Assembly (NCBI RefSeq): GCF_964048965.1 | Contig: NZ_OZ040189.1 | Location: 3,760,501 to 3,824,500 of the forward strand | From: Tenacibaculum sp. 190130A14a | Lineage (GTDB): Bacteria; Bacteroidota; Bacteroidia; Flavobacteriales; Flavobacteriaceae | Direction of reading: 5' to 3' | Length of the DNA stretch: 64,000 nucleotides | Shown here: positions 33,104 through 40,801 of the stretch, piece after piece | Numbering within the stretch: the stretch's first letter is position 1 | Layout of the letters: each line of letters begins with the position of its first letter | Position numbers and translations under genes: made by a program | Notes under the pieces: model-generated | Seen by the model: the letters and a program-made list of their open reading frames with translations, nothing else | Told to the model about the DNA's origin: nothing | Database searches by the model: none

Positions 33104-35257
33104 TTATAGTCCTAGAAGTTTCCTATCAGAATCAGATAAAAAGTCAATATCTTCAACATCTGGGTGATATAAATTACTATTTCCTTCAAAATCTTTATCG
33201 GATATCTTATAATCTTCTAATGTTGCTGTATGAGTATCGTTCCAAACCTTTTGACTATTCGGAATATCAATTTGCTTTGTCTCTTCATATCCAAGAACTT
33301 TATATCTCTCGAACTCTCGAATCTCATGGGTATAAAATCTTTTATCCCAATCAGTCGCATCTATTTCTTTGTTTAGTATTCTCTCTATCCTCTCAATCAT
33401 TTTTCTATTTGCTGCTACATCTTCAAATCTACTCAAATGCTTTTTAACTATTATTATTCCTTCTTTTGTTATACTTACATTTTTCCAACTTAGATTTAAA
33501 ATTGGACCACCTGCATTCTTTGGATTGAATGGTCTTTTACTATACTTACCTATGACCATTCCTTTAGCTATAGGACCTTTACCTCCTATTTGTTTTTCCT
33601 CTAACTCATCAAAAAATTCTTTAACCTGTTTTTTATTAAGCTTTTTTAAATCATTAATTCCTTTTCTTCCATAACGCTTAATATACTGTAGCCCTTTTCT
33701 TGAAAAATTAAGAAAGCTAGAAACGCCTTTTGCTAGTTGAAAAACACCTATCAACAAAGATACAATTTGTATCACATCATGTGCTAGGTTGTAATAAAGT
33801 CGTTCAATGTTTCCTTCTTGGATAGCTTTTCTATATTCTTTAGTAGCTCCTTCAATGATAGCTTGAAAGATACCTTCCTCAAATAATTTTTTAAGTCCGT
33901 TTATAAAGGCTTCTTTCTCTTTTTCACTTCCCAATATTTTAGAGAAAAAAGATAGCATTTCTGGCATTGCTTTAGTTTCATCTATAATTCCATTAATAAA
34001 ACCACAAACCTTAGCGTTAAATAAAGTATCTCCCTCAATAAGCGGTAAATAGTTTTCTAACTTTGGATTCCATTGATGTTCTTTGAATTTATAGCTCTCA
34101 ATTTCTTCAACAGCAAAGTTAGCTGCTTGCAAAGCAAGAAATAAAGCTGGATTTGTATCAAATATTTCAGCATTTAACTCACTACTTTCTTTTCTTTCTA
34201 TAATCCATAACTGTATTAATGCGTCTCCAAGACCTCTATGAGTAGCTCTATCAATAGTTCTTTTACTATAAATATTTCTATCTAATTCGGCTTTAATTTC
34301 ATTAATGATTAGTTGTTCAATAGAATCTTGCGTTATCTCTTTTTCTTTTAAATCTTTAGCGACATTAGTTCCTAATTGAACTTTTATAAAAGAACTATTC
34401 TTATGTACTAACCAAATATAAATTTCATTGGGCTTAGGAGTTACTTTAATACCTTCATTTATTGTTTTGTCTGTTTTTAATTGTACATCCCTTTGCGATT
34501 TTTCAACAAACACATATGGTTTATATTTACCAACAATGGTAAAGTCCTCCATAAAAGAAACTACTTTTTTCGAAAAAAGCGCATTGAATTCAGCAAACTC
34601 ATTAGCCTCACTTTCAACTCCTATAGTACTCAGAACATAGCGCATCATGTTATCATGTACCAATTCTTTATCAAAAAAGTTTTGAAATGTTTTTTTATCC
34701 GTCTTATAGCTTTTGTTTTCTAACGAATCTATAGATACTCTTGGCTCACTATTTTCTAGTGACTTCTTTAAATAGTTTTTAAATCGTTTTCCAAATTTAA
34801 AGTGTATCTCAATATTTTCTCTTTCATCTACCTCAACAAATGTTAAAACTTCATTTTCAGAAACCTGAACTCGGTCTTTTCTTTCTTCTGCTAACACGCC
34901 TTTTGGATAAGTGTAATTAATAAGACTAATTAAATACTCATGGTCATCAAAAGTAAATAGCTTTCTTTCAGCCTTTTTTAAACCACTAAACAATTCAGCC
35001 CCATCGTACATCCACATTCCTTTTCCTTTGTAATACTTTTTGATATAAGGTAAAAACTTATCGGCGTAATCAATACTACCGTATCTTTCCTTATCAAGTT
35101 TAAAAATTTCGTGTGGTCGTGCATTGAATTTAAGCCCTTCAAAAGAACCTTCTTTAAATGTACTTTTGGGTCGTTGCGCTGTTTTTTGTCCAAAAACCTG
35201 TTCAAAACCTTGTTTATTGAACTCATAAAGTTCATCAAGCGTTGTAAATGTTTTCAT
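33104..35257 (-). CDS. Putative polymorphic toxin (717 aa) with C-terminal effector-like domain
   Basis: Not assignable to a named family. Residues 1-~330 are a soluble N-terminal region with no signal peptide; about 360-490 is helical; about 494-516 is hydrophobic (IVSLLIGVFQLAKGVSSF) and could insert in a membrane; a Lys-rich linker follows. Residues ~583-717 form a compact C-terminal domain with four conserved-looking His: H607 (KKHLSRF), H644 (FYTHE), H676 (WNDTHTATLEDY) and H698 (LYHP). This layout of long carrier, linker and short terminal domain followed by small genes matches polymorphic toxins. Absence of a signal peptide suggests delivery by a contractile injection system (T6SS or eCIS). 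The nuclease-like nature is a guess. Confidence 0.5.
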   Translation of the reverse strand: MKTFTTLDELYEFNKQGFEQVFGQKTAQRPKSTFKEGSFEGLKFNARPHEIFKLDKERYGSIDYADKFLPYIKKYYKGKGMWMYDGAELFSGLKKAERKLFTFDDHEYLISLINYTYPKGVLAEERKDRVQVSENEVLTFVEVDERENIEIHFKFGKRFKNYLKKSLENSEPRVSIDSLENKSYKTDKKTFQNFFDKELVHDNMMRYVLSTIGVESEANEFAEFNALFSKKVVSFMEDFTIVGKYKPYVFVEKSQRDVQLKTDKTINEGIKVTPKPNEIYIWLVHKNSSFIKVQLGTNVAKDLKEKEITQDSIEQLIINEIKAELDRNIYSKRTIDRATHRGLGDALIQLWIIERKESSELNAEIFDTNPALFLALQAANFAVEEIESYKFKEHQWNPKLENYLPLIEGDTLFNAKVCGFINGIIDETKAMPEMLSFFSKILGSEKEKEAFINGLKKLFEEGIFQAIIEGATKEYRKAIQEGNIERLYYNLAHDVIQIVSLLIGVFQLAKGVSSFLNFSRKGLQYIKRYGRKGINDLKKLNKKQVKEFFDELEEKQIGGKGPIAKGMVIGKYSKRPFNPKNAGGPILNLSWKNVSITKEGIIIVKKHLSRFEDVAANRKMIERIERILNKEIDATDWDKRFYTHEIREFERYKVLGYEETKQIDIPNSQKVWNDTHTATLEDYKISDKDFEGNSNLYHPDVEDIDFLSDSDRKLLGL

Positions 35258-35282
35258 AGCTTATTTTTTGTAAAATGTTAAG

Positions 35283-35313
35283 CAAAAATAAAACAAAAAA
35301 CAGAATAAACAAA
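35283..35313 (-). promoter_or_regulatory. Promoter of the putative toxin operon
   Basis: Read on the minus strand, TTTG (35310-35313), 19 bases and TATTTTTG (35283-35290) match the full Bacteroidetes consensus, with the start codon 25 bases further on. This is the best two-box promoter in the window. Confidence 0.65.
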
Positions 35314-35365
35314 TATTATTTGTAAAAAGATTGATTTTAACCTGTAAAAAGTTTGACTATAAAGA

Positions 35366-36625
35366 TTAAAAATACTGACCGATACCAAAAACAAATCCTC
35401 TTGAAGCTCCTTGGGTTAAACCATATCCGTAATCGATTCTAAAAACGGCATTGAAGATTTTTTTATTGATAAAACGAAGTCCTACACCAGAATAAATTCT
35501 AACATTATCACTATCTACAAAATCTGAAAATCCTCCTCCTGGCGTTCTCCACGTACCAAAATCGGTAAATACATTTCCTTGAATGATAAACCACTTTTTT
35601 TCATATAAGGTATGACGGTATTCTGTGTTCCAGACTATACTTCCGGTACCTCTATCTACTAATATTCCAACCCCTCTCAAGTTTACATTGTTGTCTAATG
35701 CAAAAGGAGCAAAGGGGGTGTTTGAATTAGAAGACAATCCTACTCGTAAACGATTTGCCCAATTTCCTCGATCTCCTAATCTCTTGTAGTAAAAAAAATC
35801 ATTCCAAAAAACCATGAAATCGTTTTGATATTCATTTTCAGAAGTTACATATTGACCATAAAACTGACTTTTAAAACCACTTATGTATTGATAATAATAA
35901 TCTAAATTATCATAGGTATAAATTAATTTAAAAAGCTGCTTATTTTCATTTAATCTTTGGGGTACATTATTAGCTACTGCTCCGCTTATGTAATCATATT
36001 TCTCTTTGAAAAAATTTACACCAAATTGTACCTGATGCTTACTGTTTATTTGATAAAGAGCTAAGGTTTCAAATGAGATATTTTGGTACCTATAATTCGC
36101 TGTTTGATCATCGAAGTACAAGGGCTCTTCACTTACCCAATTTTGATGATGAAAAGCAACTCCCCATTTTCTAGAAAATAATGAAGGAGCTCTAAAATTA
36201 ATACCATAAGAATTAAATCCATTGTTCTGATAAAAACCTCCAAAAGCAATGTTTCTTCCTAAAAAATTATAATCGCTAACACCAACTTTATAAGCTAGCT
36301 TCTTATTGGTGGTGGTCCAAAAATTAATTTCAGGAATAATGGTAAAATTTTCTTCTACATTTACAAATACATTATACGTATTTCCTTCCGAATGAAATAC
36401 TTGATAGTAAGCGTGAGATATTGCTGGTAAACGCTTTAACCTTGCAATATCATCATTTAGTACTATTGAGTCTAAAGGCTTATCTTTTTTAGAAGCTAAC
36501 AACTTTTTTAACTCGTAAACCTTTGTTTTTTTTGCTCCTCTTATGGTAATTTCACCAATACTATTTTCTTGCGAAAACAAAGTTAAACCAATAAATAAAA
36601 ACGCTATAGAAACAATTACTTTCAT
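35366..36625 (-). CDS. Omp85-family outer-membrane barrel with a single POTRA domain
   Basis: A 419-residue outer-membrane protein. After a signal peptide ending FSQ (residue 19), one POTRA-like domain (about 23-92: IGEITIRGAKKTKVYELKKLL ... NVFVNVEE) precedes a ~320-residue barrel that ends in an aromatic (GIGQYF). BamA has five POTRA domains; one domain and this short length are more like specialised Omp85 members. It overlaps the upstream lipoprotein gene by four bases (ATGA), so the two are translationally coupled. Possible roles are surface export of the partner lipoproteins or another insertase-like job; both are inference. Confidence 0.7.
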   Translation of the reverse strand: MKVIVSIAFLFIGLTLFSQENSIGEITIRGAKKTKVYELKKLLASKKDKPLDSIVLNDDIARLKRLPAISHAYYQVFHSEGNTYNVFVNVEENFTIIPEINFWTTTNKKLAYKVGVSDYNFLGRNIAFGGFYQNNGFNSYGINFRAPSLFSRKWGVAFHHQNWVSEEPLYFDDQTANYRYQNISFETLALYQINSKHQVQFGVNFFKEKYDYISGAVANNVPQRLNENKQLFKLIYTYDNLDYYYQYISGFKSQFYGQYVTSENEYQNDFMVFWNDFFYYKRLGDRGNWANRLRVGLSSNSNTPFAPFALDNNVNLRGVGILVDRGTGSIVWNTEYRHTLYEKKWFIIQGNVFTDFGTWRTPGGGFSDFVDSDNVRIYSGVGLRFINKKIFNAVFRIDYGYGLTQGASRGFVFGIGQYF

Positions 36626-37353
36626 TTAACCTCAAAACTTTTTTGAATCACCAAATTTACCCAATTGTCTTCACTTACTCCCATCATCGTAAATCCATAA
36701 TTGCTTCCCAAGATTAACGCAGGAGGCGTTTCTCGTGTAACATTTAAAACAACATTTGATAAATTGTAATATTGAAACATTTTTTCAAAGGTGTACGTTC
36801 CAGATAATAACGTTTCATTTGCATCTGTTACTACCTGAAAATAAATAGCATTTTCTTTTACAGTTCCATCATTCCAACTAAACTTAGGAGTGGTTGCTTC
36901 AGGAAAATCTATAGCCACTTCATCTATCCATTCCGTTGGTTTAGACTGGTTTTTGATTCGAATTGGATTTGATTTATGAAACTTTCCTTCTGAATTATAG
37001 GTTACAATACACCAAACTTCTTTATTACTTTCTCTTACAAACCTTTCTAAATAACCATTAAACACCTTTTCTTTAGGTAATAGAATTTCTTTGTATAAAC
37101 TGAAATCATTCTTGTCATCTTGAATACTTTCCGTTTCAAAATATTGAATATTTGTTGCCGTTGGAATTGGATAATAAAACACAAAAGAGGTATTAGCATC
37201 TGCTTTACTACTCGCAGCACAAGCAATTACTTCATCTTGCACTACACCTAAATTCATCGCTATTACATCTCTTAAAGACACTTGCCCTTCATCTTCAGTA
37301 GCACAACTTAAGAGGAATACTAATACAACAAAGCATAGATTATTTATTTTCAT
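36622..37353 (-). CDS. Lipoprotein with acidic post-Cys tail (probable surface lipoprotein)
   Basis: Not recognised by family. The 243-residue product has a lipobox (LLSC, Cys17) and the mature end reads CATEDEG. A cluster of acidic residues just after the Cys resembles the lipoprotein export signal that sends lipoproteins to the cell surface in Capnocytophaga and Flavobacterium. The rest looks like beta-sandwich material (IRIKNQSKPTEWIDEV). It overlaps the GH113-like gene upstream by 14 bases and the Omp85 gene downstream by four. Confidence 0.65.
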   Translation of the reverse strand: MKINNLCFVVLVFLLSCATEDEGQVSLRDVIAMNLGVVQDEVIACAASSKADANTSFVFYYPIPTATNIQYFETESIQDDKNDFSLYKEILLPKEKVFNGYLERFVRESNKEVWCIVTYNSEGKFHKSNPIRIKNQSKPTEWIDEVAIDFPEATTPKFSWNDGTVKENAIYFQVVTDANETLLSGTYTFEKMFQYYNLSNVVLNVTRETPPALILGSNYGFTMMGVSEDNWVNLVIQKSFEVK

Positions 37354-38338
37354 AATTCTGTTTAATTATCTTCTCAGCTGGTTTATTTTGCGGTGTAAAT
37401 CTGTTATTATCAACACCTCCCACCTCATGATAATTTATAAACCACTTCCAAAGAAATCCACCTGCAAACCAATCTTCTTTCCAAAACTGATTGTAGATTG
37501 CTTGTAAAGCGTTTTTTTGATTTTCCAAATTAACTTGTCCATTTACCCTATTAGAATCCCACGGTTCTTTACCAGTAAAATGAACACTCCTATATCCATA
37601 TTCTGTAAATAAAACAGGCTTATTTACTTCTTCCCTAACTCTTACTATTTCTTGTTTGTGCTTTTTCCATCCTTCTTCAAATTCTTCAACAGATGGCGAG
37701 TGTTTTTTACTTAATGGAAAATAAGCGTCTATACCAATAAAATCTAAATCTTTCCAAAAAGGGGTTCTTTTAAATTCATCCCAATTTGCGGCATAAGTAA
37801 GTTTACCAGTATATACTTTTCGTATTTTTTGTATCAACTCCTGCCAAAACGCAGGTCTTTTTTCAACAAATTTTTCGAGTTCTGTTCCAATACAAAAAAT
37901 TTCTGCATTTATATCTTTGGCAGTTTGAGCAAATCCTAAAATAAACTTTTCGTAGCTCTTTTCTAAAGTTCTCCAATCTTCTTCCGAGGTCATTTCTATT
38001 TTACCTGTATAAATCCCTCTAGAAACCCAAATTTGAGGTTTCACCATTACCTTAAAAGATTCTTTTTTTAACTCCTTTGCATATTGTTTTAATCCGTCAT
38101 TCGTTTCTCCAAACCATTGCCATTTTGCATTGTAGTTTACCTTGGGAGATGAAATATCTCTTATAAAGCCAAAAGGCATCAGCGCTACATAGTTCGCTGA
38201 CACCTTTTTAACTGGTTCTATATGTTCTTTGTTAATAGCTTCTGAAGAAGCTACAAAACTTACTCCATTAATTTTTTGTGCTTGACTTGAGCATGATAAA
38301 CATACCAAGCCTAGCAAAATAAGTTTAACTATTTTCAT
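37340..38338 (-). CDS. GH113-like glycoside hydrolase, lipoprotein
   Basis: A 332-residue TIM-barrel hydrolase resembling family GH113 (beta-mannanases). It has a lipoprotein-like signal (CLSCSS, probable Cys16), the acid/base Glu in CIGTELE (E153), YAANWDEF and LDFIGIDAYFPLS strands, and the nucleophile Glu in VLFTEYGYRS (E246), the GH-A clan arrangement. The substrate is probably a beta-mannan or related glycan, by family inference only. It heads a three-gene overlapping operon with the surface-type lipoprotein and the Omp85 barrel. Confidence 0.78.
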   Translation of the reverse strand: MKIVKLILLGLVCLSCSSQAQKINGVSFVASSEAINKEHIEPVKKVSANYVALMPFGFIRDISSPKVNYNAKWQWFGETNDGLKQYAKELKKESFKVMVKPQIWVSRGIYTGKIEMTSEEDWRTLEKSYEKFILGFAQTAKDINAEIFCIGTELEKFVEKRPAFWQELIQKIRKVYTGKLTYAANWDEFKRTPFWKDLDFIGIDAYFPLSKKHSPSVEEFEEGWKKHKQEIVRVREEVNKPVLFTEYGYRSVHFTGKEPWDSNRVNGQVNLENQKNALQAIYNQFWKEDWFAGGFLWKWFINYHEVGGVDNNRFTPQNKPAEKIIKQNYENK

Positions 38339-38449
38339 TTATATCAAATTTCAATAGTCATCAACTGTTAAATAATATTTTAACAACAATAACCTGTATT
38401 ATAACTAACCCAAAAAGAAGGTCTTATAACTCCCAAGTTAAACATTATT

Positions 38450-39316
38450 TTAAAATAATGCCCTTAATCCTAAATTAAAACTCTGTCCTAATCCGTTATC
38501 GGTTCCTCTTACAAACTTGCTATACAATACCTCTAAGTTTAAAACTTTTGATAGCTGGTACTTTCCACCAAATCCTAAAGCTGTATAATCTTGTGTAAAA
38601 TTTCCAAATCGTTGAGAATGTTGAACGAAACCTAAAACGGTAGACTTATCTGATGGAAAATAGCTCATAAAAACTGCTGGTACTAATAAAAAAGTATCAT
38701 TTGCAAAGCTTGTTTCTTCTCCAAAACTATATTCTGTGTTTAATTCTGTAAATAACTGCCACTTTCCATTTGGCAACGTGTAATCGTAGAAGAATCTGTT
38801 TTGAAAAATCCAACTACTCTGATCTAAAAACACGTTGTTTTCGCTTTCATTACTTACTAAAGGAATGTGAATTGCCGTTTGAACAGAAAAATTCCCAACG
38901 TTTTCAATAGGTTGCCATTTAATTGCTGGGGCTATCGAAGTAAGACCTTTTCTGTCTGTACTCGTATCATCAAAACTAAAAACAGACAATGCCTGTCTTC
39001 CTCCTACAGTATTAGAGCGAAACTCAATAATAGCACCCACATTGATTCTATTATTTTCAGAAACTCCAGTAAAAACTTCAACTGTAGATGTAAAATAATT
39101 CTCTCTTAATTTATCTTGCGAATCTCCATTGCTATCTGCAAATTTTGTCTCTGTATATAAGTTATTAAACCATTTAATATCCCATTGCCCTTTATTTAAA
39201 AGCTTAGACGGTGTATAGGTTTGAATATTTGATTTTGCATCACCTTCTTGTGAATATCCGTTTGAAACAAATAAGGTTGCAACTAAAATAAAAATTGAAA
39301 TGATTCTACTTTTCAT
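38450..39316 (-). CDS. Outer-membrane beta-barrel protein of unknown role
   Basis: A 288-residue protein with a signal peptide ending GYSQ (residue 23) followed by alternating aromatic/polar beta strands to a terminal Phe, typical of a 12-14-strand outer-membrane barrel. No family name can be given. It lies divergent to the flavoprotein/iron-sulfur operon with a Fur-like repeat between (39381-39399), and 111 bases upstream of the GH113-like gene. Confidence 0.65.
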   Translation of the reverse strand: MKSRIISIFILVATLFVSNGYSQEGDAKSNIQTYTPSKLLNKGQWDIKWFNNLYTETKFADSNGDSQDKLRENYFTSTVEVFTGVSENNRINVGAIIEFRSNTVGGRQALSVFSFDDTSTDRKGLTSIAPAIKWQPIENVGNFSVQTAIHIPLVSNESENNVFLDQSSWIFQNRFFYDYTLPNGKWQLFTELNTEYSFGEETSFANDTFLLVPAVFMSYFPSDKSTVLGFVQHSQRFGNFTQDYTALGFGGKYQLSKVLNLEVLYSKFVRGTDNGLGQSFNLGLRALF

Positions 39317-39349
39317 GGTTAAAATTTTAACAATTAATACCTCAGTCGT

Positions 39350-39361
39350 TTCTCATGAGAA
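39350..39361. promoter_or_regulatory. 12-bp perfect palindrome in divergent intergenic region
   Basis: TTCTCATGAGAA is a perfect palindrome 34 bases before the barrel gene start. It could be an operator; no match to a known regulator is recognised. Confidence 0.3.
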
Positions 39362-39380
39362 TCAATTACACGCACTCTTT

Positions 39381-39399
39381 ATTTATACTCATTCTAAAT
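39381..39399. promoter_or_regulatory. Fur-like 9-1-9 inverted repeat
   Basis: ATTTATACT, one base, ATTCTAAAT: seven of nine positions are symmetric, and the right half is identical to that at 18126-18134. It lies between a barrel gene and an iron-sulfur flavoprotein operon, fitting iron control; assignment to Fur is inference. Confidence 0.4.
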
Positions 39400-39457
39400 T
39401 TAAAGTTCTCATTAAGTTATTAACTTTAACAACGACCTAATTCGCAAATCAACTTAT

Positions 39458-40798
39458 ATGGAACACGTTGTTATTATAGGAAATGGTATTTCAGGTGTAA
39501 CTGCCGCAAGGCATATCAGAAAACTCTCTGATAAAAAGATTACAATTGTTTCTGGTGAAACAGACTATTTCTTTTCGAGAACTGCGCTTATGTATGTTTA
39601 CATGGGGCACATGAAATTTGAACATACACAGCCTTACGAATCTTGGTTTTGGAAAAAAAACAGGATTGAATTAAAAAAAGGATTTGTTACTAAAATTCAT
39701 ACCTCTAAAAAAGAGTTAGCGTTTATAAATGGTGAAACTTTATCATTTGATAAACTCATAATTGCCACAGGATCAAAACCCAATAAATTTGGTTGGCCTG
39801 GACAAGATTTAAAAGGTGTTATGGGTATGTACCACAAACAAGATCTTGAAAACCTTGAAAAATACGCCCCTGATAACCAAACGTGTAAAAGAGCTGTAAT
39901 TGTTGGTGGAGGATTAATAGGTATAGAATTAGCGGAAATGCTACATAGTAGAAATATCCCTGTAACCTTTTTAGTAAGAGAAAATAGTTTTTGGAATGGG
40001 GTTTTGCCTGCCCAAGAATCCGCAATGATTAATAAAGAGATTCTAGACAATCATATTGATTTACGTTTAGGAGTAAACCTAAAAGAAATTAAGGCAGATG
40101 CTAATGGTAAAGCTAAATCGGTAGTTATTGCTGAAACAGGTGAAGAAATTGCTTGTGATGTTGTGGGACTTACCGCGGGAGTTTCTCCGAATATTAATTT
40201 CGTTAAAGATTCTGATATAGAAACTGGTAGAGGAGTAAAAGTAAATCGTTTTTTAGAAACAAACATCAAAGATATTTATGCTATTGGTGATTGTGCCGAA
40301 CAGCATGAAGCAATAGGACAACGCAGACCTATTGAAGCAGTTTGGTATACTGGAAGGATGATGGGGGAAACCGTAGCGCAAACCATTTGTGGAAACCGCA
40401 TTGAATACAAACCTGGACATTGGTTTAACTCAGCTAAGTTTATTGATATCGAATACCAAACCTATGGTTGGGTTTGGGCGCAGCCTAAAGAAAATGAAGC
40501 TCGCTTTTATTGGGAACATGAGAGTGGTAAAAAATGTATTCATATAAATTACGATCAAAAATCTAGAACATTTATAGGTATCAACACTTTTGGTATTAGA
40601 ATGCGTCATGAGTTTTTTAATAAGGTTCTTACAGAGAAGAAAACAGTTGATTACGTTTTAGAACATTTAGCAGATGCCAACTTTGATCCAGAATTTTATA
40701 AGCTTCACGAACCTGAAATCGTGGCAAAATTCAACAAAGAAAACAACACTAACATTCAACTTAAAAAGAAGAGTTGGAAACGAATTTTTAGCGTTTAA
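39458..40798 (+). CDS. FAD-dependent NAD(P)H oxidoreductase
   Basis: A 446-residue flavoprotein of the pyridine-nucleotide-disulfide class II fold. The FAD Rossmann is GNGISGVTAARH at residues 8-19, LIIATGSKP is near 105, the NAD(P) Rossmann is VGGGLIGIELAE near 148-159, and the FAD-binding IYAIGDCAE is near 270. It lacks the CxxxxC redox disulfide. The gene is three bases upstream of the iron-sulfur membrane protein gene, so it probably feeds NAD(P)H electrons to it. The ~120 C-terminal residues (HWFNSAKFIDIEYQTYGW) are like other nitrite reductase/rubredoxin-reductase-type tails but not diagnostic. Confidence 0.85.
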   Translation: MEHVVIIGNGISGVTAARHIRKLSDKKITIVSGETDYFFSRTALMYVYMGHMKFEHTQPYESWFWKKNRIELKKGFVTKIHTSKKELAFINGETLSFDKLIIATGSKPNKFGWPGQDLKGVMGMYHKQDLENLEKYAPDNQTCKRAVIVGGGLIGIELAEMLHSRNIPVTFLVRENSFWNGVLPAQESAMINKEILDNHIDLRLGVNLKEIKADANGKAKSVVIAETGEEIACDVVGLTAGVSPNINFVKDSDIETGRGVKVNRFLETNIKDIYAIGDCAEQHEAIGQRRPIEAVWYTGRMMGETVAQTICGNRIEYKPGHWFNSAKFIDIEYQTYGWVWAQPKENEARFYWEHESGKKCIHINYDQKSRTFIGINTFGIRMRHEFFNKVLTEKKTVDYVLEHLADANFDPEFYKLHEPEIVAKFNKENNTNIQLKKKSWKRIFSV

Positions 40799-40801
40799 AA
40801 C

